Assembly: GCA_031549115.1 (NCBI GenBank) | Contig: JAVBQJ010000002.1 | Location: 1-47,456, forward strand | DNA: 47,456 bases | DNA from: JAVBQJ01 sp031549115 | GTDB lineage: Bacteria; Verrucomicrobiota; Lentisphaeria; Victivallales; Victivallaceae | Direction of reading: 5' to 3' | Shown here: piece by piece, positions 23,750 to 32,539 of the stretch | Numbering within the stretch: the stretch's first letter is position 1 | How the letters are laid out: the number at the start of each line of letters is the position of its first letter | Made by a program: the position numbers and the translations under genes | Notes under the pieces: generated by a model | What the model was told of the DNA's origin: nothing | The model's input: the letters and a program-made list of their open reading frames with translations, nothing else | The model's database searches: none

Positions 23750-25729
23750 ATGAAAAAAGCCAAAAAGAACCGCCTGCGCCGCATCACCGAACGCACCCGG
23801 GAACGCCGGAGCGGCCGGATCAAGGATAAGGTCCACGGTATTCTAAGTGTGACCGCCAACGGCTACGGTTTCGTGCACCCGCTGGAAACCGAAAAAAACG
23901 CCACCGAAGTATTCATCCCGGCGCAGTTCATCAACGGCGCCATGGACGGCGACGAAGTCATCGTCGGCATCCTGCCGCCAAGAGATGAAGATATCGCCAA
24001 CAAGCGCGGACCGTCCGGGAAAATCATCGAGGTGGTCGAGCACGGACGCGAGCGCGTCGTCGGCGAATTGCTTTCCGGGCGCCGGGTGCGGCCCTTGAGC
24101 AAGCACCTCACCGAAGACATCGACGTCGCCGGTTCGCTCAACGGCGCCAAACGCGGCGACTGGGTCGAGCTCCGGCTCCTGCATCACAAACGCGAAGAGG
24201 GCGAAGCGGTGCGCGGCGCCGTCAGCCGCCGCATCGGCAAAGCCGGAACGGTCCAGGGCGATCTCGACGCCGTCTGCGCCGAATTCGACCTGCCGTCACC
24301 GTACAGCGAAGAGGACGACCAAGAGGCGCTGGCGCTGGTGCCGCGCGAAATTTCCCGCATCGACTACCGCCAGGCGACGTGTGTAACCATCGACCCGGAG
24401 GATGCCAAGGACTTCGACGATGCGATTTCAGTGGCGACGCTGCCTGACGGCAAGTGGGAACTCGGCGTTCATATCGCCGACGTCGCCGCGTGGATTGCAC
24501 CGCATTCGCGCTTCGACAAGGGTGCGTTGAAGCGCTCGTTCACCGCCTATTTGCCGGGGCGGACGCTGCCGATGCTGCCGAAAAGCCTGACCGCGCGCAT
24601 CAGCATGCAGGCGCATCAGGATTCACCGGCGCATTCGATCCTGTTCACAGTCGATCCGGAGAGCTGCGAAGTGCTCGCAGTGCGCCGCGCCCACATGATC
24701 GTACGGGTCGACCAGCGGCTCGATTACGACCAAGTGCAGGATTTCCTGCATAAGGATAAGCGCCCGGAGGATTGCTCCGATGACGCGGTGGAAGCATTGA
24801 AGGTGCTGGGAAAGGTCGCGGCGGCATGGCGTCAAAAGCGGGCGGCGACCGAACACTTCCTCGATCTGGACATGCCGGAAATCCGGGTGCGCTGCGACGA
24901 AAACTCCGACACCATTCTCGGGTTGGAGCGAAAAATCCAGCGCGAATCGGAGGAGCTGGTCGAGGAATTCATGCTGGCGGCAAACGTCGCGGTGGCCAAT
25001 GAATTGATCGAGCGCGGCATCGGCGGGCTGTTCCGGATTCACAACGAACCCGATCCGTTGAAGCTGGAGGAGTTTTCGGCGTTGAGCGAAGAGAGCTTCG
25101 GCATTCCGACCGGAGACTTGAGCAACCGGCTCAATGCCTGCCGCTACCTGGCCGGACTGCCCCCGGGACCGCGGCGGCAGGTATTGCTGAGCCACTTTCT
25201 GCGGTCGCTGCCGCGGGCGGTCTACTCCGAAGAACCGTCGCTGCATTACGGCCTCGGCAAGCTGCGCTATTCGCACTTCACCAGCCCGATTAGGCGTTAC
25301 CCGGACTTGCTGGTGCACCAGCAGCTGTGGAATGCCGACCTGAATGTGCGCCTGCGCTCGAAAGCGACCATGGCGAAGTTCGCCGCCGAAACCAGCGAGC
25401 GCGAAATGAACAATGACGACGCCTACTACAGCGCCAACGACCGGCTCAAACTGCGTTATCTGGAGGATAAGCTGGAAAGCGACCCCACCGCCAACTTTTA
25501 CGAAGGCATCGTCGCCAAAGTCACCACCAACGGTCTGTTGGTCGACATCGGCGAACTGGGAATTTACGGTTTCGTGCCGCTGGAAAACCTCTCCGGCAGC
25601 TTCCGCCGCACCGGTAAAGTGCTGAATCTGGAGCGCGGCCACAAGCGCTACCAGGTCGGCGACTTCATCTATCTGACGCTGGACCGGATCGACTTCGCCC
25701 GCGGCTCCGCGATTTTCTTCAGCCGATGA
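23750..25729 (+). CDS. rnr: Ribonuclease R
   Basis: A 659-residue 3'-to-5' exoribonuclease of the RNB family, which degrades structured RNA. A basic N-terminus (residues 1-24) is followed by cold-shock domain 1 (about 27-75, with G-Y-G-F-V-H-P), cold-shock domain 2 (about 95-190), the RNB catalytic domain with the metal ligands in D-P-E-D-A-K-D-F-D-D (215-224), and an S1 domain (about 575-655, F-Y-E-G-I-V-A-K-V). It is shorter than E. coli RNase R (813), lacking the N-terminal helix-turn-helix and the long basic tail, as in many non-proteobacterial forms. RNase II is excluded by the cold-shock/S1 pattern and R-x-H-F-T-S-P-I-R-R-Y-P-D. Confidence 0.94.
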   Translation: MKKAKKNRLRRITERTRERRSGRIKDKVHGILSVTANGYGFVHPLETEKNATEVFIPAQFINGAMDGDEVIVGILPPRDEDIANKRGPSGKIIEVVEHGRERVVGELLSGRRVRPLSKHLTEDIDVAGSLNGAKRGDWVELRLLHHKREEGEAVRGAVSRRIGKAGTVQGDLDAVCAEFDLPSPYSEEDDQEALALVPREISRIDYRQATCVTIDPEDAKDFDDAISVATLPDGKWELGVHIADVAAWIAPHSRFDKGALKRSFTAYLPGRTLPMLPKSLTARISMQAHQDSPAHSILFTVDPESCEVLAVRRAHMIVRVDQRLDYDQVQDFLHKDKRPEDCSDDAVEALKVLGKVAAAWRQKRAATEHFLDLDMPEIRVRCDENSDTILGLERKIQRESEELVEEFMLAANVAVANELIERGIGGLFRIHNEPDPLKLEEFSALSEESFGIPTGDLSNRLNACRYLAGLPPGPRRQVLLSHFLRSLPRAVYSEEPSLHYGLGKLRYSHFTSPIRRYPDLLVHQQLWNADLNVRLRSKATMAKFAAETSEREMNNDDAYYSANDRLKLRYLEDKLESDPTANFYEGIVAKVTTNGLLVDIGELGIYGFVPLENLSGSFRRTGKVLNLERGHKRYQVGDFIYLTLDRIDFARGSAIFFSR

Positions 25730-25761
25730 GCATGTGGGGGGACTTCTCGTCCCCCGCATGC
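25730..25761. repeat. GC-rich hairpin between convergent genes, relative of copy A
   Basis: GCATGTGGGGGGA (25730-25742) pairs with TCCCCCGCATGC (25750-25761), 12 pairs with one G bulge, loop CTTCTCG. It lies between the stops of rnr and the GH31 gene, 4 bases from the latter. The conserved ATGTGGGGG / CCCCCGCAT arms are shared with the hairpin at 14829-14879. It may serve as a bidirectional terminator, though a T-tract is missing. Confidence 0.6.
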
Positions 25762-25765
25762 TCCC

Positions 25766-28700
25766 TCACCTCACCTCCATATCGAACGCCGCTCGGTCGA
25801 CCGCAACGGTCACCTCTCCAACCGTCGCGTCGAAGTTCCATGGACATGGCGTACCGTCGACGGTCACCTCCGACGGCGCTTGCGCCGTCCTGAGCCGGAC
25901 CAGCCAGGTGCGGTTGCGGCTGGCTTCCGCTCCCGCGAAACTGCCTTCACGTCCGGCGACCCTGATATGGCGCGACGCGCCTTCCCGACGGAACTCGATG
26001 GCGGTTGCGGCAGCCGGCCCGATATCGATGCCGTTGTCCTCATACATCGTGAAGCTGCCGTCGGCGCCGTCCTGAATCAACAGCTCCAGATGCGGGCCCC
26101 AGGAGCCGCCGGTAATATATTGGGGGGTGGCATCCTCGCCGAAAAGCGGCAGAATGGCTCCGGCTTTCAGATAGACCGGAAGCCTGTCGACCGACACGGA
26201 GACCCGGGCGTAACCGGGGGCAGCCATCTTGCGGCCGTCCCACCAGTCGTGCCAGCCTCCCGCCGGGAAATACACCTGCCGCTCCGCGGTCAAATCGGGA
26301 TGGTTCGAGTATTCGTAAACCGGCGCAATCAGCAACGCCGGTCCGAACATGTATTGATAGGGCTGGCGCACCGCTTCCGGGTCGCCGGGAAATTCGAGCA
26401 GCATCGCGCGCATCATCGGTATTCCGGTACGGTTCGCTTCGTGGGCGATGGAGTAAATGTAGGGCAAAAGCCGGTAACGCAGTTTCGCGAACTTCGTGAA
26501 AACCGCTTCCGCCCGTTCGCCCCAACTCCACGGTTCGTTCTGACCGCCATGGGCGCGGGCCAACGGGCTCAGCAGTCCCCACTGAACCGAACGAATGTAG
26601 TATTCTTCGGTCGGGTCGTAGCTGAAGCCGCCGAGATCGTGCGACCAGAAAGCGACTCCGCCCAGCCCGACATTCTGTCCTCCCAGCAGCAGCTGGCGCC
26701 CGGCGGCAAAGGTCGCCGGCTGGTCGCCGCCCCAGGCGCACGGGTAGCGTTGTATCCCGGATATGCCCGAACGGATCCAGATGCAGGGCCGCCGCCCGTC
26801 CAGACGCCGGGCCATTTCCGTATAAACGCAACGGGCGAAATACAATTGATAGAGATTGTGCAACGCATCGGCGCCGCCGGCGGCAAATTGAAAGTCAACA
26901 CCGACTTCGGAATCCCCGCCGTCGGTTTTGAGCACCGAAACGCCCTGTTCCATCAACGGCGCCAGTTGCTCGCCCCACCACTTCACCGCCTCCGGATTGG
27001 TGAAGTCGACCAAGCCAGCCTGCTTTCCCAGCCACCAGTCGACCGGACGGAAAGCACCCTCACGGTTCCGGCCGAAGAAGCCGGAGTCCAGCCCCTGTTG
27101 AAAGAAATCGACATTGGGGTTGACGAACGGCACGGTCCACAGCCCGAGCTTGAAGTGATTTTTACCCAACTCCTCGAGCAGCCGCGCCGGTTCCGGAAAC
27201 GAATCACCCCAGCGGAAGCTCATGAAGGACTTGGCCCACCCCGGATCCTGGGCGATCACATCGCAGGGAATCGCTTTTTCGCGCATGCGGCGGGCAACCT
27301 CCAACACCTCCGGCTGGCCGTCGATACGTGTCGTCGATTGCCAGTAGCCGAAGGCCCATGCCGGAGGCAAAGTCGGCCTGCCGGTGATCCGGGTGTATTG
27401 CTCAACCACCATTTTCGGCGCACCGACGAAGAGGAATACATCCAGATCGCCGCCCGCTCCGGCTGCTTCCCAACGCCCCGGATCGCGCTCCCCCATATCG
27501 AAACGGGTTTTAAAGCTGTTGTTGCTGAATAAACCGAAACCGGCGTCCGAAATGAAGTAAGGGAAAAAAATATCGCCGGTGGCGTTGTGTTCGACCCAGA
27601 TCAACCAGGAACCGCCGTTGCGCTCCAATGCCGCGCCCGGCCCCGAACCGAATCCGTAAAACCGTTCGCCCTCCCCGATCCCCATCGCCAGCCGGAAACC
27701 GTCGCCGAGATCAACGCCGTCGGAAACCGTCGCGGCCAAAAGACGGCCATCGGCATCGAACAGGCGCATTCCGAACGGCTTTTCGGCGATGACCAATTCC
27801 CCCAGCCGGGAGGAAAAACGCCAGTGGCCGGACTCTTCGACACACCGCACTTCCGCCGGAGCATATTCGCCGTCGTTAGCCTGCATCAGCGTGACCGACC
27901 GCTCCGGCAACGCGCCGGCGCCGCCCCGCACCCGGATGATTCCGTCTTCGACCGCGGACACTTCGAAACGGAAATCGCTTCGTTCGGGGCCGATGGCCTC
28001 CAACGACAATTTGCCGTCCCGGAAGGTTCCGGCGACAATCTCCGTCACCGTGGCGGTTTCCGGCGCAAAACGCTCCGGCCCGATCCCGACGATGGCGGCG
28101 ATATGCCCGGCATCGTCATTCAGAAGCAAATACGGCTGCGCTTGAAACGCCTCGACGCCGACCGTGGCTTCGACCCGGCGCTGTTCGCCCGCAGCCAGCT
28201 CGACGGCGGTATCGGCCAACGTGAATTTTTGCGCCCGGTCACCGGTGTTGGTCACCGGAACCGTGAACACGTATTCGGTGTTGAACGTCACCAGCTTCGC
28301 GCCCGCCGGGTCGACGGCGGCGCCGGCGGAACGCCGATTCAGAAAGGCCGGGAGGGCACGGGCGCTGTCATGGAAATTCATCGCCTGCGCGACGCCGGCC
28401 AGGCTCAATTCGCTGGAGGCCAGATTATTGCGTCCGAGATTGAGCAGAAACGGCTCCGCCGCGTCAAAGGCATCCAGGGGAATCCGCATCTCGCAACTCC
28501 AGCCGTCGGCCTGCCGCGCCGTCTGCGACTCAATCGCGACACCGGGCTGCCGGGCATCGATATACTGCAGGTTGTTCGCCGATACCGCCACCTGGAGCCG
28601 CCTCTCGCCTCCGGGCGCGTCGAAGATGTGCACCTCGACGCAGTCCTGTACGAACGACGGTGCGTCGTCCCTGGTAAACGGCGGTTCCGACTGTCGGCAT

Positions 28701-28966
28701 TCGAAACCGACATAGAGGTATTCCGGCGAATAAAAAAGCCGGACGCGGGCCTGTTCCCGGGCCGGTGAATCGCCGGTGGTCTTGATGAACGCACCCGGAC
28801 TGGCCGCCCGCTCCCAAGCCGGATCGCGCAAATCGCCGGTCAGAGTGATATCGGCAGCAGCGGGAATCGCCAATCCGGTCCGGAACTCACGGCCCATAAG
28901 GTTCGCGACAAATCCAACCGCCAACAACGTCAGGACATACGACTGAATACGGTGTTTCGGTATCAT
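25766..28966 (-). CDS. Secreted GH31 alpha-glycosidase with N-terminal CBM9-like domain
   Basis: A 1066-residue protein with an N-terminal hydrophobic segment (residues 9-24) that fits a signal peptide. Residues 35-200 resemble family 9-like carbohydrate-binding domains (L-T-G-D-L-R-D-P-A-W, then Y-V-G-F-E-C, then D-C-V-E-V-H-I-F). After a beta-rich linker comes a GH31 module: the N-terminal sandwich with F-Y-G-F-G, the TIM barrel with nucleophile candidate D682 in V-L-K-T-D-G-G-D, acid/base candidate D748 in W-G-G-D-Q-P, and R-Y-R-L-L-P-Y-I-Y. GH31 covers alpha-glucosidases, alpha-xylosidases and sulfoquinovosidases. The K-T-D start resembles alpha-xylosidases, but the substrate cannot be fixed. 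Promoter at 29005-29033 with AAAGGA before the ATG. Confidence 0.88.
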   Translation of the reverse strand: MIPKHRIQSYVLTLLAVGFVANLMGREFRTGLAIPAAADITLTGDLRDPAWERAASPGAFIKTTGDSPAREQARVRLFYSPEYLYVGFECRQSEPPFTRDDAPSFVQDCVEVHIFDAPGGERRLQVAVSANNLQYIDARQPGVAIESQTARQADGWSCEMRIPLDAFDAAEPFLLNLGRNNLASSELSLAGVAQAMNFHDSARALPAFLNRRSAGAAVDPAGAKLVTFNTEYVFTVPVTNTGDRAQKFTLADTAVELAAGEQRRVEATVGVEAFQAQPYLLLNDDAGHIAAIVGIGPERFAPETATVTEIVAGTFRDGKLSLEAIGPERSDFRFEVSAVEDGIIRVRGGAGALPERSVTLMQANDGEYAPAEVRCVEESGHWRFSSRLGELVIAEKPFGMRLFDADGRLLAATVSDGVDLGDGFRLAMGIGEGERFYGFGSGPGAALERNGGSWLIWVEHNATGDIFFPYFISDAGFGLFSNNSFKTRFDMGERDPGRWEAAGAGGDLDVFLFVGAPKMVVEQYTRITGRPTLPPAWAFGYWQSTTRIDGQPEVLEVARRMREKAIPCDVIAQDPGWAKSFMSFRWGDSFPEPARLLEELGKNHFKLGLWTVPFVNPNVDFFQQGLDSGFFGRNREGAFRPVDWWLGKQAGLVDFTNPEAVKWWGEQLAPLMEQGVSVLKTDGGDSEVGVDFQFAAGGADALHNLYQLYFARCVYTEMARRLDGRRPCIWIRSGISGIQRYPCAWGGDQPATFAAGRQLLLGGQNVGLGGVAFWSHDLGGFSYDPTEEYYIRSVQWGLLSPLARAHGGQNEPWSWGERAEAVFTKFAKLRYRLLPYIYSIAHEANRTGIPMMRAMLLEFPGDPEAVRQPYQYMFGPALLIAPVYEYSNHPDLTAERQVYFPAGGWHDWWDGRKMAAPGYARVSVSVDRLPVYLKAGAILPLFGEDATPQYITGGSWGPHLELLIQDGADGSFTMYEDNGIDIGPAAATAIEFRREGASRHIRVAGREGSFAGAEASRNRTWLVRLRTAQAPSEVTVDGTPCPWNFDATVGEVTVAVDRAAFDMEVR

Positions 28967-28989
28967 TGTTTTGCTTCCTTTCAGTAAAA

Positions 28990-29013
28990 TTGTATTATAG
29001 ATTAATTATACAA
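28990..29013. promoter_or_regulatory. Operator-like inverted repeat at the GH31 promoter
   Basis: TTGTAT (28990-28995) and ATACAA (29008-29013) form a symmetric pair 12 bases apart, covering the -10 box and start region of the GH31 promoter. That is a common place for repressor operators. The regulator is unknown; the GntR-type gene at 39224 has a similar TTGTATA in its own promoter. Confidence 0.4.
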
Positions 29014-29033
29014 CATTTTTTCTCAAAAGTCAA
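29005..29033 (-). promoter_or_regulatory. GH31 gene promoter
   Basis: On the minus strand, TTGACT (29033-29028), 17 bases, TATAAT (29010-29005), a near-consensus promoter in an AT-rich stretch. Transcript start near 28998. Confidence 0.75.
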
Positions 29034-29155
29034 TACCCCAGCAAAAATTCTTTTCTCTTTGCGGGTGGATTTGACAAAAAACGCCATGATATATATCTCT
29101 ATTATGAATTATAGATCAAATTAATAAAAAAGTCAATAGGCGTGTGTTGAAAACT

Positions 29156-29184
29156 TTGCTTTTCCGTAGAATTTCGAGAATAAT
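29156..29184 (+). promoter_or_regulatory. Possible promoter of the DUF3142 gene
   Basis: TTGCTT at 29156-29161, 17 bases, AATAAT at 29179-29184. It would give a leader of about 255 bases before the ATG at 29447. Confidence 0.45.
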
Positions 29185-29193
29185 TGTGCGACG

Positions 29194-29334
29194 GGTGTGG
29201 TAATTTTGATGGTGGACGCGGGGCAGCAACTCCATTCGCTGCTCACTCTCTGCCGGTCGTTCGGGCGCGCCCTCCTCGGCGGGGGAGGCTCCGTACGCGC
29301 TCACGAGTGGGCAGTGTTGCAAAGAGCGTGCAAC
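29194..29334 (+). repeat. Dispersed repeat copy B and GC-rich hairpins
   Basis: From 29198 the text GTGGTAATTTTGATGG then TGGACGCGGGG repeats, with three changes, the minus-strand text at 14897-14871. It is followed by three small hairpins: GCAGC/GCTGC (29223-29242), CCTCC/GGAGG (29271-29288) and GTTGC/GCAAC (29316-29334). The stretch lies in the presumed leader of the DUF3142 gene and has no credible ORF. It may be a dispersed intergenic element, a structured leader or both. Confidence 0.5.
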
Positions 29335-29446
29335 AACGGTACATTCACCGGTAGAAACAACCATCAACAAACTCACTTTTTCGGCTTGCAATCCGGCATG
29401 ACAGAAGTATCGTATGGATACTTCACCAACGTACGAGGCCGGTATC

Positions 29447-30553
29447 ATGTTTTTCAAATTCCGAGTCATTCTTTTGTCGCTTTTCCTGTCCGGTTCTCTC
29501 CCGGCGCAATGGTATGTCTGGCAGCGTCAATGGAGCGACGAGCTCATCGCCGCCGCGGCGGACGCCCGCGCGGAAAAGCTGTACATCCTGCGCGGCGAGT
29601 TGGAGCTGGAGGCCGAACAGTGGCAGTGGAAGCGTGTCGCCGTACCGGAGGCATTTCGCTCGGAGGCGGCGGTACTGCGCGCTCCCGCTGCCGCATTGCG
29701 TGCGCCGGAGCAACTGCTGGAAGCGCTGATTTCCGAGGTGGAGCAATTGGAATCCGGCGAAATCCAACTGGATATCGACGTCCCCGAACGACAGCTCGCC
29801 GAATATGCGCGTCTGTTGCACCAACTGACCCGGTGCTATCCGGAGCGGCTCTGGTCGGTCACATTGCTGCCGTGCCACCTGGAACGGCCGGAGTGCGCCG
29901 CAATTTTCGATTCGGTCGCCTTTTACGTACTGCAACTGCATGGCATCGAGCCGCCGGAGCGCCGGGAAATTCCGTATACGCTGATGAACACCGCCACCGT
30001 CGACCGGGCAATCCGAAAAGCGCGCGAGTTCGGCCACCCATTCCGGATCGCACTACCGACGTATGCTTACGTGCTGGCGTTTTACCCCGATGGCCGGTTC
30101 CGGCGGCTTTACGCGGAGGCGTTTCCCGGCGACTGCGACGATGACGCGCTCGAAATCGCGGCTCCCGACCTGCCGCTGATCGCGGCGGTGATCCGCGCCA
30201 ATCCCGATCTGCCGGTCATATGGTTCCGGCTGCCGGTGGCGCCGGACCGGTGGACGCTGCCACGCGAAACCATCGCCATCCTGGAAACCGGGACGGCGCC
30301 GGAGCCGGAGCTCGAACTGATTCCGGAAGCCGACGGGCGGCAATTGCGAATTTACTGCCGCTGGCTTCACCGGATTCCGTTGCGCCGGCAGCCGTTGGAG
30401 CTACGTCTCCCGGAGGAGTGGCGTCGGGGCGAATGTTTTCTATTGAACGGGGCGGGCGCCGACAACTGGAGCTGCGGCGCGCCGCCGGAAGTGATTCAAG
30501 TCCCCCCGGCGCCATCCGGGAAAAAAATTCCTGTCGCCATCATCACCCGTTAG
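29447..30553 (+). CDS. Exported DUF3142-family protein
   Basis: A 368-residue protein. I chose the ATG at 29447 because it begins with a signal peptide (MFFKFRVILLSLFLSGSLPAQ) and follows GAGG. The mature part matches my memory of DUF3142: Y-V-W-Q-R-Q-W near the start, L-Y-I-L-R-G-E, I-Q-L-D-I-D-V-P-E-R-Q-L near residue 105, and F-R-I-A-L-P-T-Y near 200. The pattern suggests a TIM-barrel fold, possibly glycan-related, but no activity is known to me. It is followed 15 bases later by a lipoprotein-like gene, so the two probably form an operon and act in the periplasm. Confidence 0.72.
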   Translation: MFFKFRVILLSLFLSGSLPAQWYVWQRQWSDELIAAAADARAEKLYILRGELELEAEQWQWKRVAVPEAFRSEAAVLRAPAAALRAPEQLLEALISEVEQLESGEIQLDIDVPERQLAEYARLLHQLTRCYPERLWSVTLLPCHLERPECAAIFDSVAFYVLQLHGIEPPERREIPYTLMNTATVDRAIRKAREFGHPFRIALPTYAYVLAFYPDGRFRRLYAEAFPGDCDDDALEIAAPDLPLIAAVIRANPDLPVIWFRLPVAPDRWTLPRETIAILETGTAPEPELELIPEADGRQLRIYCRWLHRIPLRRQPLELRLPEEWRRGECFLLNGAGADNWSCGAPPEVIQVPPAPSGKKIPVAIITR

Positions 30554-30568
30554 AAAGGGTTTTCCATC

Positions 30569-32536
30569 ATGAACCGCATTTCACGCCTTCTCGTCCTCGC
30601 CGCGTTCGGCTGCGGCGTTGCCGCGCCGCTGCCGCTTTTCGCCTGCGGCCCGTTTTTTCCGCCGTCGTATTTTGACAACGGTAAGTACTACCGAGAATAT
30701 TCGTTCGAGCTCCGGCCGAACATAACGGCGGAGTTGGCGCTGATCGGACGCCATTATTACCCGGAGTGGGCCGGACGGCAGCTGCGCCACAATACCGTGA
30801 AGACCGCCCAAGCCCACCGGCTGGATTTTTTCAGCGCCGCGCAAGCCGCCGGGTTGTCCGCCGAAGCAGCGGAAGCGCCGTGGCAGCGCTATCAGGCGTT
30901 CGCCGCCGATTGCGTCGCGCGCTGCCAGGCGGGAACGCCGCCGGCAATTCCCGATGACGCCGGAGTTTTTCTGGAGTTCTACCTGTATACGCTGGGCCGG
31001 GGCGAATTCATGGCCCGGCCGGATAACCTGTCACCGGAGGCGTGGGAGCGCCTGCTGGCGCTGGAACCGACGCAGCGGCATTACCGGAGCAGTTGGGTCA
31101 AATTCATGCAGGTGCTGGCCCAGCCGGATTACAACAGCACCGACGCGGCGCTGACCGACTTCCGCCGCACACTGGATGCCGGGTTCGCCGACACCGCCGG
31201 ATTGGAGGAGTCGGTGATCCGGCAACTGGTCCGGCGTGATCCCTATGCCGGTTTCCGCTACTATCCGGTGGCGCTGACGGCACTGGCGCCGGATGAAGCG
31301 TTTCTCGCCGAACTGCGCCATGACTTCGGCTTCTGGAGCAGCCCGCAAATGCCGAAGAAGCGCCCGCGCGTGTTCGCCGATCTGCTGCTGGACCGGGTCG
31401 GCCGGGAAATTCTGACCGTCTGCCAACCGGAGCTGGCATTGCTGCATCCGCTGCCGCCGGAGGCGCAAACCGCGATTCTGACCGCCGACCGCCAGGCGTG
31501 GCGGCTGTTTCACGCCGGGAATTTCGACGCCGCCCGGAAGCTGCTCCTCCAAGCCCCGGAAACATCGCTGATCCGGCTGTATCTGGAGGCGCGCTTCGCC
31601 CGGATGGACGGAGATTACGAGACCTCGGCGCGCGCTCTGCGCCGCTTCCTGGAAATCTACCGTGAACGGGGCAATATCCCGGAAGGCTTCCAGTGCGACG
31701 CCGCCACACTGCCCGAACTGGTAGCCGGCGAACTGGGCTCCGTCCGCGTCCTGCGCCGGGACTTTCAGGAGGCATTGTACGGTTTTCTCCTCGGCAACAG
31801 CTGGCTGGACGCGGCCGTGGTCGCGGAACGGCTGCTGACGGTGGAGGAGTTGGTGACATTCGTCGAAGCCCACCCCGACATCCGTTTCGCCGCTTCGCTG
31901 CGTCATCTGCTGGCGCGGCGGCTGATGCGGCACCATCGCCCGGGGCAGGCGGAACCCTACTTCCCGGAGCCATACCAACTGGATTGCCGACGCTACCGGG
32001 AATTGAGCGAATACGCCAACAATCCGACTCATAGCCGAGACGATCGCGCGCTCGCGCTTTACCATCTGGCCCGGTTGATGTTCGCGTGCGGCATGGAATT
32101 GTCCGGCACCGAACTGGAGCCGGATAACTTCATCAACGAGGGGCATTATCCCTGGTCCGGGCTCCCGGACAATTGGGGCAACCCGTCCATGTACCGGCTT
32201 CCCGCCGCCGGAGTAAAGAACCGGTTTCACTACCGGAACCGCGCCGCCGGACTGGCCGCACGGGCGGCCATGCTGGCGGAGGATCCGGACTTGAAGGTCG
32301 CGGCGCTGTGGCTGGGCGGCATGCCGTATCAAACCCGCGCTCCGGAGGAGCAGGAGTCATTCTATCACGCGTTATGCGATCTGACGCCGCACCCGGCGGC
32401 GTTGCAGGCACGGGAAGCCGGTTGGATTCCCATCCCCGTCCAGAACCGGATGCTCCGGCTCCGCCATCACCCCGACGCGCCGACGCTCGCCGAAATCCGT
32501 CAGCTGGTGGCGGAATTGACCGAGTCCATCCCGTGA
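30569..32536 (+). CDS. Lipoprotein-like periplasmic protein with helical repeats
   Basis: A 655-residue protein. A hydrophobic N-terminus ends in L-P-L-F-A-C-G-P-F-F, where L-F-A-C fits a lipobox with Cys26 as the lipid-bearing residue. C-G-P-F-F-P is a recognisable start of a family seen beside DUF3142 proteins in this phylum (from memory, unchecked). The body is alpha-helical with Ala, Leu and Arg-rich repeats (for example RKLLLQAPETSLIRLYLEAR) resembling TPR or Sel1 solenoids, implying a scaffold or binding role. Partner: the DUF3142 protein just upstream. Tail-to-tail with the GH130 gene, 3 bases apart, with no terminator visible. Confidence 0.65.
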   Translation: MNRISRLLVLAAFGCGVAAPLPLFACGPFFPPSYFDNGKYYREYSFELRPNITAELALIGRHYYPEWAGRQLRHNTVKTAQAHRLDFFSAAQAAGLSAEAAEAPWQRYQAFAADCVARCQAGTPPAIPDDAGVFLEFYLYTLGRGEFMARPDNLSPEAWERLLALEPTQRHYRSSWVKFMQVLAQPDYNSTDAALTDFRRTLDAGFADTAGLEESVIRQLVRRDPYAGFRYYPVALTALAPDEAFLAELRHDFGFWSSPQMPKKRPRVFADLLLDRVGREILTVCQPELALLHPLPPEAQTAILTADRQAWRLFHAGNFDAARKLLLQAPETSLIRLYLEARFARMDGDYETSARALRRFLEIYRERGNIPEGFQCDAATLPELVAGELGSVRVLRRDFQEALYGFLLGNSWLDAAVVAERLLTVEELVTFVEAHPDIRFAASLRHLLARRLMRHHRPGQAEPYFPEPYQLDCRRYRELSEYANNPTHSRDDRALALYHLARLMFACGMELSGTELEPDNFINEGHYPWSGLPDNWGNPSMYRLPAAGVKNRFHYRNRAAGLAARAAMLAEDPDLKVAALWLGGMPYQTRAPEEQESFYHALCDLTPHPAALQAREAGWIPIPVQNRMLRLRHHPDAPTLAEIRQLVAELTESIP

Positions 32537-32539
32537 AGC

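Noticed and set aside
29116..29469. 117-codon minus-strand frame upstream of the DUF3142 gene
   Set aside because: No ribosome site, mixed composition and overlap with the repeat; judged a chance frame.
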